Source: Scilla litardierei
Lineage: Eukaryota; Streptophyta; Magnoliopsida; Asparagales; Asparagaceae
Length of the DNA stretch: 64,000 bases
Assembly (NCBI GenBank): GCA_030789695.1
Contig: CM061142.1
Span: 47,495,987 to 47,559,986, forward strand
Direction: 5' to 3'
Positions 1 through 9,078 of the stretch are shown in pieces. Position 1 is the first letter of the stretch; each line of letters starts with the position of its first letter. The position numbers were made by a program, and so were the translations under genes. The notes under the pieces were generated by a model, which made no database searches, was not told where the DNA came from, and saw only the letters and a program-made list of their open reading frames with translations.

Positions 1-555
1 TTGGGATGAGTTATTGGTGTTTATGATTATGAGGAACAATGGAATTTTGGTGATGGAGTGGGAGGAGCAACGAGTGGTGAAGGGAGGAGGAAAGAGGAGC
101 AATGGAATGAAGAGGGGAGAGGGAAAATTTTAGCCTAGCTGAATTTGGGAGAGAGTGTGAGAGATTTTGGGTTTTTTTTTGTTTTTCTCCTTGCCTAAAT
201 TTTTGCACCCCTAAAACCCTCTCTACCCTTGATCAAGTCAAGATTTGTGACATGTGTTTTCTCTTTAGCTAAGAAGATGACACATAACTAACATATGTGT
301 ATGGTTAAAATTTTCTTGGATTTGTATTTTAAGAAAAATAAAAATACATGATGAAATACCTTATACACTTAAATACAAGGTATTCATCCTAATATTCTTA
401 TTTACTAAATTCAAATTATAAGTTAAAATATTTTAAAATAATTTCTACACCAAATAATTAAAAGAAAAATACGGGCATACTCCTAAAATTATACGTACGC
501 ATCTACACCAAAAATACGTACAAATACGCGTACATTAAAAATTAGGGCTATTACA
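1..555 (-). repeat. End of an antisense Gypsy-type LTR (fragment)
   Basis: On the minus strand the segment begins TGTAATAGCCC directly after a purine-rich stretch ending GGAGGA. This is the same arrangement of polypurine tract and LTR start seen for elements B and C (GGGGAGGA then TGTAACGG). The rest is AT-rich, with pyrimidine-rich sequence near the left edge. The other LTR end and any target duplication lie outside the window, so it could be a solo LTR or part of a complete element. The short minus-strand reading frame near positions 11-208 is low complexity and not credible as a gene. Confidence 0.4.
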
Positions 556-1030
556 TCCTCCATTCCCCTCTCTCCACTTCCCTATTTCCCCTCTCCCTCT
601 TTCCCCCAAACCCGGCAGTCCCCTTGATCCGGCGTCTCGTCGGAGCTGTGCCGCGCGCGTCGCCCGAGCACAATTTGTGCTCGGGCCAATCAGCCCATAC
701 CACCCCATTCACCCCCTCTTCACCCCATCCACCATCCCTCTCATCCTCCCCATCACCCCCAATTTTGAATCCACAAACCCTAATTCTTTCCATTTTGATC
801 CCCAAACCCTATGAATTTCTTAATTACCTACTAAAATCACTATCTTATCATATTGCATGTACACTTGGAGCTTCTCGAGGAGGAGCTTGGTTTGGACCAG
901 CTTGGGGGATCGTTTTGGGTCCAGACTGTGCACGTGCATGCTTCATTGCTTTCGTAGCGACAATTGGTGTTGGTATACTGTTTCCACACTTTATTTTATT
1001 ACATATCATCGTCGCTAGCATTTTCACACG

Positions 1031-3454
1031 ATGCCTCCTCGCCTTAAGCCGAGGAAGCCACCTCCGGCCAAGAAGTGGAAGGCCGACAATGGTCCCTCCT
1101 CTTCTAGGCAGGCACGACGTCCACATCGTGCACGTTCACCCACACTGAGGAGTACTTGGGCGATTCTTCGTCCTTGTCTGACTCATCCCGATCCCCTTCA
1201 CACGTACCTCTAGCCATAAAGGCCCCACACACCACCCACACTACCGCTCCATGCATCCATACTACCGCTCCTCTATCCCGTCCAGTTCCTCCTCCACCTA
1301 CCCTGAGGACGTATGATATCGTCTTCAGGGACGACGTTCACCGCAAGCATTTCATTGCCATGTCCCACCGCACCATCGTCCCCACCCGATTTACTCACGT
1401 CCCCACCCTCCAGTGCCTTGGACTACTACAGGGTGTCCACAGGATATACCAGACCAGAGGCTTTGATCACCTACTCGCCACCCACGCCCACACGTACACA
1501 CGCCTCACCCTTGAGGCGTTGAGCTCCATAACCGTCACCCCAGCGGGTGATGGCATTAGCTTCAAGCTGCTTGACCGCGACATAGTGGTCACTCACGCCA
1601 TGATCCACGGCCACTTTCGATTCCCTGCCATCCCCGACCGTACCCTTGCCTTCTCCCCAGACTATGAGCCTACCACGTTCGATGCCGAGCAGTTTTGGCA
1701 TCGCATTACCGGTCTGAGAGGATATCACCCTAGCAGAGCTAAATCCTCTTGTATAGTCCACCCCTATATCCGTTACACCCAGCGCCATCTTGCCACCACA
1801 CTCTTCTCCAGGCCAGAGGTCGGGACACTCTCCCTACCTGAGCTTTCCCATCTTATGGGGATGACTCAACTTCTGCGCAACCACCCCGACGGTACCCTCC
1901 ACCCCTTCCTACTCTCTGATGCAGCAAACTGGCTGTGTCACCGCCTCCTCCAGACCGCCCACGCTGCCACCGATATCTGTTGTGGTGGATTTTTCATGAT
2001 TTTTGTGCAGATTCTCGGCCTTGCACTTCCTGCACGTCTGACGATACCCACCAGGCCTACACGCCTGACGTTGGACGTGCTTACCTGCATGTCCATCATC
2101 AGGCTGCATGGTGAGCATCACTAGATCTACCTACTAGGTGCCCACTGAGAGTAGCACCTATACCTGCCCCGCCCCGATCTCACCCGTGTTGAGCCAGTCA
2201 TGCTTGACTGGCTCATTCCCCGCATTTTTGCGATCCCTCCCATCCGCGAGCTTGAGCCCCCTGGAGCACCAGTCATCGACGACGTCGACGACTGAGTGCT
2301 CAGTTCTGATAAGGAGGAGCCTGATTTAGCTACCCTCGTGGTAATCCAGTCAGCCCAGCCAGACCAGCCTGCACATCCACCCCCACCTGGGAGCACTTCT
2401 GTCCATGCTTCTATCAGTAGTTCCACCACCACCACCACTACTGTAGAGAACTCGGGGACTGTCCACACCTTTTCCCCCCGAGGTCACTACCTCTATCTCT
2501 GTCGTGCCTGGACCTGAGGCACGGTTTTCTCTGCTGCTCCTGATTTTACTTCTTCCATCTCTTCAGAGCCATCCAGTTCTGTCGCTTCCGAGCTCAACTC
2601 TTCACATATTTCGGAGACTATTTCTGCCAGCGCACTTCCCGCACCTGTGGACCTCCTCACTTCCCTTCCTACCACTCTAGGGTCTACAGTCACACTGCCT
2701 AGCACCACTTCTACACCAGCATCAGCAGTATTCTCTGATAGCGTCATGTTTTCTGTCACCACTTCTGTTGCCACGACGTCTCCCATTTCTGATATTGTTG
2801 CTGCTTCTGTCTCTGAAACAGATCTTGGATCCATTCCACTCACTTCTTCTTCTACCGAGATCCTCGCTAGAACACCATCCCCTGACTTTCAGTTCAGACC
2901 CTGTGGACCACCTTCACGAGGCCATGCTACAAGGGTGGTTTCAAGCAGTTTACGTCCACCTCCTAGCTCCTGCACCACGGACGCACGTCTCTCTATAGTG
3001 GAGACCGAGGTCATCACCCTGAGGCGTGCCTTTGACACCCTCGCGACCTTGCTCTCCTCTTTTCAGTAGTCAGTGGAGCGGGACCTCACCGCCATTCTCG
3101 ATATCCTTAGACATCAGAGTGCACCTCCTGTTATACTAGCACATACCCCTCCTCCTAGGCTAGACCCTGTTTCTCCTATTGCAGACACATCGCTCACTGC
3201 ACCCCACTCTCAGGCTTTTGCAGGGCATGTCACTTCTTCCCCTAAGTCGGTTGCACTGTAGTTGGAGACTTCTGTTGTTGACGCACACGTTCTCACACCT
3301 GTCGACACTCTAGCTGTTACACCGTGTTCTGAGTCTGTTGTCTCTTCCATTGTCTTACCGGCCGACACACCTGTCGAGCCTACACCTTCTGTGCCTGACG
3401 TCCCTATCTCTGGTCCCCAGCAGTCGGACCCATCATCATCCAATCAGTGTGATG
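1031..3454 (+). pseudogene. Athila ORF-1/env-like gene, decayed
   Basis: The gene starts with a basic, proline-rich N-terminus (ATG at 1031, MPPRLKPRKPPPAKK). It changes frame near 1140 and then stays in one frame to 3454. Residues encoded at about 1310-2020 resemble the ATHILA ORF-1 / putative plant transposon protein family: an FRDDVHRKHF block, HPTRF-like and RLTLEALSS blocks, then the FDAEQFWHRITG block. The C-terminal half is rich in Ser, Thr and Pro, with a possible coiled coil at about 2985-3110. In-frame stops occur at 2122, around 2143 and 2150, at 2293, 2515, 3067 and 3259. Several fit C-to-T changes. Element A inserted three codons before the apparent original stop, which resumes after the insertion at 11450-11452. 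Such proteins sit between pol and the 3' LTR; their function is unknown, and envelope function is unproven. Confidence 0.6.
3450..3454. repeat. Target-site duplication of element A (left), TGATG
   Basis: The five bases TGATG directly precede TGTTGGA of the left LTR and are repeated at 11437-11441 after the right LTR. Joining the flanks restores the Athila env-like frame, which ends at TGA 11450-11452. Confidence 0.93.
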
Positions 3455-3859
3455 TGTTGGACGCAACGATCTAGGACCTTTGGTTTGATGATGACAAACG
3501 TGTGCAAACTATTTAACGTGCGTGCTAGTGTGTTTCAGGATTGGCAAAGTGGTACATCCTCAAAGTGATGACTTAGTCAACCGGTGGAGGAATTGCTATC
3601 CACACAGCTATTGGACTTGGTCAAAGTGCTATACACAAGGCGATTTGACTTGGTCAATATGGAGGGAGATGGAATCTATTTAGGATTTGGCCAAATCAAT
3701 TAGATATCTATTTCCAATTTCATATTCATTTTGAATTGCTAACAAATCCCAATTTGATCAAATCAAATCTTATATTTGAGGTGCAAAGTGATAGAACCAA
3801 ATCTCTAATCTCCTATTCAAAATAGGATTCCCCGTAACCGCATCACCCCATCATCACCC

Positions 3860-3867
3860 TATAAAAA
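3860..3867 (+). promoter_or_regulatory. TATA box of element A 5' LTR
   Basis: TATAAAAA in the context CCCTATAAAAACCC is typical of plant promoters. The same box lies in the right LTR at 9484-9491. Confidence 0.7.
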
Positions 3868-4041
3868 CCCATCCTCTAGGGTTGAAAAGAAGCGTGGCAA
3901 TCAAATTAAGTTCGGCCAATTTTTCCAAGAGAGAAGTGCGCAAGTTTTTGGGGTTGACAAAGAGCTGCAAAAAAAATATCAAGAAGGGTCGGACAAATAA
4001 CCTAGCCTATCTGGCGCAACTAAAGAAAACCTAGAGGACAA

Positions 4042-5204
4042 GCCGCAAAGAGCCAATCCCAAGAGCCCATGCAATTTCTCCTTTAATAATATCAAAGAGC
4101 TCATTAATTTTTGAGATCTCCATTGGCAGCCGCACTTCCCAAAGGCCTCTTAATTCTCAGTGCAATGAAGTTTGAAGAGGTAAGATCTTTATTTTATTAT
4201 TAATAAAAGCTGATACAATTTCTTTCTCTTTGCAGGGGAATCAACAAAGGCCTCTTGCCTAATTCTTTGGGAAAAGCAGCACAAGATCAAAATTTAAGAG
4301 AAGAGCCAAGGCCATTTAATTTCCCAATTGCTCTCCAGACAGCCGCATGTTATTGTTTTGTCCAGGCCGAAATTGTTGACAAAGGTTAAACTTGAGAGCT
4401 CAAGGTCATAAAGGCATCCACGTTTGCATTGGGGAACAAATTATATTAAATGCTCTTCCTCCAACACAAAGCATGTACATATCCATGAGCTACTGCAGAT
4501 TATAATGAAGAGGGAGCATTAATCCAGAGCCGAAAATTTTCTTTCAAGATCCACGCCGCACAAAACCTTGGTTGCAAAAGTTGAGAGGACACATCATCTC
4601 CTACCTTTGAAAATCTCAAGAGCCAATTAATTTTACACAGGCCGAACTCTTTTGCACCATCACGTGCACAAGGGAACTAAAGAAAATACTTGGTTTGAAT
4701 ATTTTAATAGACTTACCTTTTTGGCTTGCAGGTTGCTATTTTTAGGTGATTAAAAAAATGTTCAAGAGTCCATTCGTTTTGTTTTTTTCTTATAGCCAAG
4801 TACTGGACATTTTCTTTAATCATCAAGACATGCACTAATATTTCTTAGTCTTGCATTGTGCCTTTTTTGTGGGTGTTCGGCCGCAAGCATTAAAAGACGA
4901 GGCGCCCAACGGTTTATCAGAGAGCCGCACTTTATCTCTCTTTAATTCTCTAAGAGCATCAGGGAGTCAAATTCTTTTATTTGATTGGGTTTTGATTGAT
5001 AGCCGAAAGTTTCAAGTGTACAGGATCTTATTTTTTTGTTTTGTTTTTGCAGGCCGCAAGACAAAGAGGAGACCAGGCAAAGTTTTCTTTTATTCCAAAT
5101 CAAACTCCAAGGCTGTCGAATTCTAATAGATGCATCTTGCAAATTCCTAAGAGACGCGCATCATTGTATTTTCTTTGAGAAATAGTGAAGAACTAAGTGC
5201 CGCA
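4042..5204 (+). repeat. Array of GCCGCA/GCCGAA hexamers in the A leader
   Basis: Twelve copies of GCCG(C or A)A start at 4042, 4129, 4342, 4366, 4529, 4555, 4641, 4880, 4924, 5002, 5053 and 5199, all in the same orientation. I found none in U3 (3455-3860). The right LTR keeps most of them; those matching 5002 and 5199 are altered by single substitutions. The function is unknown. Position after the TATA box suggests an RNA-level role such as splicing, packaging or translation control. Confidence 0.6.
4180..5052 (+). promoter_or_regulatory. Possible leader intron signals in element A LTR
   Basis: GAG|GTAAGATC at 4180 is a near-consensus plant donor. Pyrimidine-rich acceptors ending TTTGCAG or CTTGCAG occur at 4235, 4731 and 5052, with a TTCTTATAG at about 4789. 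The shortest pairing gives a 56-nt intron, which is very short for plants; pairing with 4731 or 5052 is more plausible. The right LTR has the same signals. Splicing is inferred only from sequence. Confidence 0.35.
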
Positions 5205-5432
5205 ACTTTCAGTTTTTGGAAAGGCACAAGTCTCATCGAGGGTGGAGCAGACCTATTGAGGAGACATTGAGAGACTACTACTACTTGCCAGACGACATCT
5301 GGTCTGTGCTGATTGACGAAGACATCGCCACTACACGAACTGAACCTCCTAAACTCTGTTCTTTATAATTTTGTGTTGTTGTGCTAGATCTTCGTAGGGG
5401 AAACTTTACCGTTTTCGGGGACTATATTGGGA

Positions 5433-5485
5433 CTTTTCTAGTTGGGACTAGACAAGTGGGACCCAGCTAGTTTGGGACTAGCTGG
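5433..5485 (+). repeat. Two adjacent hairpins in element A LTR
   Basis: Hairpin 1 has arms CTTTTCTAGT (5433-5442) and ACTAGACAAG (5447-5456) with loop TGGG. In the right LTR its left arm is CTTGTCTAGT, a perfect match. Hairpin 2 has arms CCAGCTAGT (5463-5471) and ACTAGCTGG (5477-5485) with loop TTGGG. Confidence 0.75.
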
Positions 5486-5812
5486 TAGAAAGCTTTGCTA
5501 GGATTGATAGTGAGAGGAAACACTGGGTGTGGGGTACTGAGAGTCTGGCGAGTGTAGAGGCGTAGAGGGTGCTCTGAGCGTGCTCTAACTTGTGACTTTG
5601 TACTTATTGCACTATTCAATCTAGTATTAGCTTTGGGGGCTGGAGTAGGTCGTTGGGACGACCGAACCAGGGTAAATCTGCTGTGTACTCTGTGTCTGTT
5701 TTGCATTACTCTGGTTGTGCTTTTAACTGCGTGTGATTTCTCGTGGGTTGCACAAGAATTTTTTTTTTAGCCTATTCACCCCCCCTCTAGGCTAGGATCC
5801 AGATCCAACAAG

Positions 5813-5825
5813 TGGTATCAGAGCC
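5813..5825 (+). promoter_or_regulatory. Primer binding site of element A
   Basis: TGGTATCAGAGCC lies two bases after the 5' LTR. It is the plant initiator methionine tRNA primer site usual for Copia elements. Confidence 0.93.
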
Positions 5826-5853
5826 AGTTTAGTAGATCTAGCCTAGTTTGACC

Positions 5854-7725
5854 ATGGACCACATTGATAGTGCTTTTGCTGAGGGTCAGTCTATTTCCCG
5901 ACCACCTAGATTTAATGGAGTAGACTATGCTTATTGGAAAAATCGTATGAGAATCTACTTGATTTCTATTGATTATAAAGCTTGGCAAATTGTTGAAAAA
6001 GGCTATAAATCACCTGTTATTAAAATTGAAAATACTGAAATGCCTAAACCTGATGATAAGTGGGATGATAATGATTGGAAGCTTTATTATCTTAATGCTA
6101 AAGCCATGAATGCTCTTATTTGTGCATTAGATAAATCTGAATTCAATCGTATCTCACATTGTCTAACTGCGCAGGAAATATGGCATACTTTGGAGGTGAC
6201 GCACGAGGGAACGTCACAGGTGAAGGAGTCTAGACTTGCACTTCTGAGCACGGAATACGAGGGATTTCGCATGCTACCATCAGAGACGATATCAGAAATG
6301 TTTGCGAGGTTCACCAACATTGTCTACAAGTCTAGTTCGATCGGTAAGCCATATTCTAGCCTTAAGCAGGTGAGGAAGATATTAAGAGCTCTGCCAAGCT
6401 CTTTCAGGCCTAAAGTCACTGCCATCCAAGAAGCGAAAGATTTGTCACAGATGAGGGTGGAGGACTTAATAGGTAATTTAATGTCCCATGAGCTTGAATT
6501 GCAAAATATTGATGAAAGGGAGAAACCTGAGGAAAAAGAGAAAGCTACCAAGCCACTTGCTCTGAAAGCTGACGAAAGTGAAGATGATGATGATGACATA
6601 GCACTAATGGTCAGAAATTTCAGAAAGTTTGTTCAGACCAAGCAAGGAAGAGCAGAAATGGCACCCAGGTTTAATCGCTCTAACTCTTTTCAGTCTTCTA
6701 AGCAAAATTATGATCAGAATACTACTAATAGAATGACTTGTTTTAAATGCAAGAAAAGAGGACATCGAATGAGGGATTGCCCACATGAGACAGCTCAGGT
6801 AGCTAAAGAAAAGGGAAAATCCAAGGTGCTTACTTGGGACATGGATAGCGAAGCTGAGAGCGAGGAGGAGGAACACGAAGCCCATTCATGCATGGCATTG
6901 ATGGGAATACACAATGAGGTAACTTGTGGTAGTAAAACTGAACTCCTTACTCTTTGTAAAGAAATGCAAGATAAAATAGTAGAGCTTGAATCCACTATAG
7001 ATGATTATCAAAATGAGAACTTTGAAATGCAACAATCTGAATATGAAATGTCTAAAGAGATTGAAAAACTCAAAATTGATATTGTTGCACGTGACTCTAC
7101 TATTGATATTCTGAAAAAGGAAAAATCCAGTTTTAATGATGAAACACCTTGTCTCTCTTGCCCTTCCTTGATGAATAATATTAGCATGCTTAAACTTGAT
7201 TTGATTAAGCTCGAAACTGAAAAAGACTATGTTATTAGAGAGCTTAATGATAAATTCTGCATGTTGGATAATGATTTTAAAAGAAAAATGGTTGAATTTG
7301 AAAAGAAGGAAGAGGAAAACAAGAGAGCTTTTATAAGTAAATGCACATTGCTTGTGGAAGAAAATAGATTGTTAAAATCCAAAGTCTCTAATCTTGAATT
7401 AGCCATTAAGAAATTCTCTATGGGAAAACAATCGTTGGATACTATTTTAGAGAATCAATTATATGGCAATAATAGAAGAGGACTTGGATTTGGTTCGAAA
7501 AACGTTGAAAAGTCAAAATTCAAAAAATTCCATAATGCACCATATATTGCGAAGAACTTATATGCAAAGTGCTTTACTTGTGATAGTGTAGGCCACACAT
7601 CATACTATTGTAAATTTAGGAACACAAATACCAAGTTTAAACAAGTGTGGGTTCCTAAAACTATGTTGGCTAACACTAGTGGACCTTGTTGGATTCCAAG
7701 GTCACACTTAACACCTTTCATGTAG
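5854..7725 (+). CDS. gag: Sirevirus-type GAG protein, intact
   Basis: The 623-residue capsid/nucleocapsid protein would form virus-like particles and package the element's RNA in the cytoplasm. I chose the ATG at 5854 (MDHIDSAFAEG), 29 bases after the primer site, because the upstream in-frame TTG is not a plausible start. Residues about 17-215 form the UBN2/DUF4219-type Copia gag domain (FNGVDYAYWKNRM to GNLMSHELEL). An acidic run follows near 239-249. A zinc knuckle lies at 296-309 (CX2CX4HX4C, CFKCKKRGHRMRDC), a long coiled coil at about 360-530, and a second knuckle at 573-586 (CFTCDSVGHTSYYC). The frame has no stops or shifts, unlike most coding regions in the window. It ends in a normal stop with no pol downstream, so the protein works alone or with enzymes supplied in trans. 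Confidence 0.92.
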   Translation: MDHIDSAFAEGQSISRPPRFNGVDYAYWKNRMRIYLISIDYKAWQIVEKGYKSPVIKIENTEMPKPDDKWDDNDWKLYYLNAKAMNALICALDKSEFNRISHCLTAQEIWHTLEVTHEGTSQVKESRLALLSTEYEGFRMLPSETISEMFARFTNIVYKSSSIGKPYSSLKQVRKILRALPSSFRPKVTAIQEAKDLSQMRVEDLIGNLMSHELELQNIDEREKPEEKEKATKPLALKADESEDDDDDIALMVRNFRKFVQTKQGRAEMAPRFNRSNSFQSSKQNYDQNTTNRMTCFKCKKRGHRMRDCPHETAQVAKEKGKSKVLTWDMDSEAESEEEEHEAHSCMALMGIHNEVTCGSKTELLTLCKEMQDKIVELESTIDDYQNENFEMQQSEYEMSKEIEKLKIDIVARDSTIDILKKEKSSFNDETPCLSCPSLMNNISMLKLDLIKLETEKDYVIRELNDKFCMLDNDFKRKMVEFEKKEEENKRAFISKCTLLVEENRLLKSKVSNLELAIKKFSMGKQSLDTILENQLYGNNRRGLGFGSKNVEKSKFKKFHNAPYIAKNLYAKCFTCDSVGHTSYYCKFRNTNTKFKQVWVPKTMLANTSGPCWIPRSHLTPFM

Positions 7726-8740
7726 GTGTGATGGAGTTTTGGCAAAGAGCAATAAACTCAATGTCTCATTCTTTTAGCTCCTTCGTCAAAAAGCGACGAG
7801 AAGGTATAATTTTCTATCCCTCTTTGCATGTCATTGCATACCTTCATAGATTTCTTGTGTGTGCTTGATTTATTTTGTTATGTGTGCTTGCATGGATGAT
7901 TTTTAATGTTTTTATTTCTGAAAAAAAAATTTGAAAAATCAACAATAAAAAATGTGCTTATTGAATCTCCGCTTATGAATCTCTTAAGTGGTATTGTATG
8001 AATGATCAATTATATCCCTTGTAGAAGTCAATTCATTATTGTTGTAGCTACATGAACATGATGTTATTCTTTTTAGTAGCCATGCCATGTCTCTATAAGT
8101 TTCAAACTTGACTTCTACACCTACATTTGCACTTTCATGATGTTTGACTTTTTAGTGCTTTTGGAGATTCTTTTGAAGAATAATGGAAAGTGAATGTAGG
8201 GATGATTAATTTCTGAAATTTCTAAGGGATATGATGTGTTTAGCCATGAATAAAAATTGAGCACAAAAGAATTGCAAATAAAAAAATTATGAAAATTGCT
8301 CCGTATGAAAAATGGATACACTTCATGGCTAATACACAACCCACGAGTATCTAACTTGTGCTAAATGGGTAATCATTAGCGTTGGTGTATATAACTCATC
8401 AAGCAATGCCGCCCCACATTTAAAAGTCCTTTTAGGCCATGTTTTGGGGATCGGTACCTTGAACTCATCTTTGATGAGGTGGGAAAAATCAATCCTAGTG
8501 ATATTCATGAAAAATTGGAAAATGCGGATTGATTTGGTTGATTGTTCTAAAACTGAATCTCCCTTAGTACTTTATTGTTTATATCATTACACTTACACAA
8601 AGGTGGAGAAGTCTTGTTATGAAATTCCATGAGCTTGAATTGTCTATTCCTTGGAAAACTCATGCAAATTGCACGCTACATTTAATAATGGTTTATTTTT
8701 GCATGGAATATTTTTGTGACTTCATTAATCCACTTTTGGT
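7726..8740. other. Element A noncoding region after gag
   Basis: About 1 kb of AT-rich DNA separates gag from the polypurine tracts. Short reading frames (for example 8121-8339 minus, 8444-8632 plus) have no family features. I see no trace of protease, integrase or reverse transcriptase motifs, so pol was replaced or fully deleted rather than broken by stops. Confidence 0.7.
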
Positions 8741-8746
8741 GATTAC

Positions 8747-9078
8747 AAAGGGGGAGAAAGAAAAGAAAGATTTGTCGGTATTATTTGTTGTCAGTATTAT
8801 TTGGTGAAGGGGGAGCTTGAGAAAAATACTTGAATAAATGTTGAAGGGGGAGCTTGAGAGAAGGGGGAGCATGCTTTTATATTTCCTAATTGTTGTGTTT
8901 CCTAATTGTTGTGAAAAGGGGGAGCATGTTTTTATATTTCCTAATTTTTGTGAATGCTTTGTAATGTTTGAATGACTCATCCATACATCATATCGCATTA
9001 CACCCTTCAACACACTTCACACACCCATACTCATTGCTCAAATCTTTTATGGGTTTGTCATCACCAAAAGGGGGAGAT
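8747..9078 (+). promoter_or_regulatory. Multiple polypurine tracts of element A
   Basis: Six copies of A(n)GGGGGAG start at about 8747, 8806, 8844, 8860, 8914 and 9067. The last (AAAAGGGGGAGAT) abuts the 3' LTR and is the expected plus-strand DNA primer. Two units extend into a shared AGCATG..TTTTATATTTCCTAAT block, so part of the array arose by tandem duplication. Several upstream copies are a known Sirevirus trait. Confidence 0.88.

Larger units (their letters stand above)
3455..5810 (+). repeat. Element A 5' LTR
   Basis: This 2356-bp LTR starts TGTTGGACG and ends GATCCAACA. A TATA box at 3860 puts the likely transcript start near 3890. U3 would then be only about 435 bp, and R plus U5 about 1.9 kb. 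The transcribed part holds twelve GCCGCA/GCCGAA hexamers, one strong splice donor-like site (4180), several acceptor-like sites (4235, 4731, about 4789, 5052) and two adjacent hairpins (5433-5485). Short reading frames inside it are not credible genes. Confidence 0.93.

Noticed and set aside
624..1148. 174-codon plus-strand frame and its minus-strand partners (551-805, 848-1126)
   Set aside because: They are in other frames than the recognisable Athila gene, have low-complexity starts and no family motifs.
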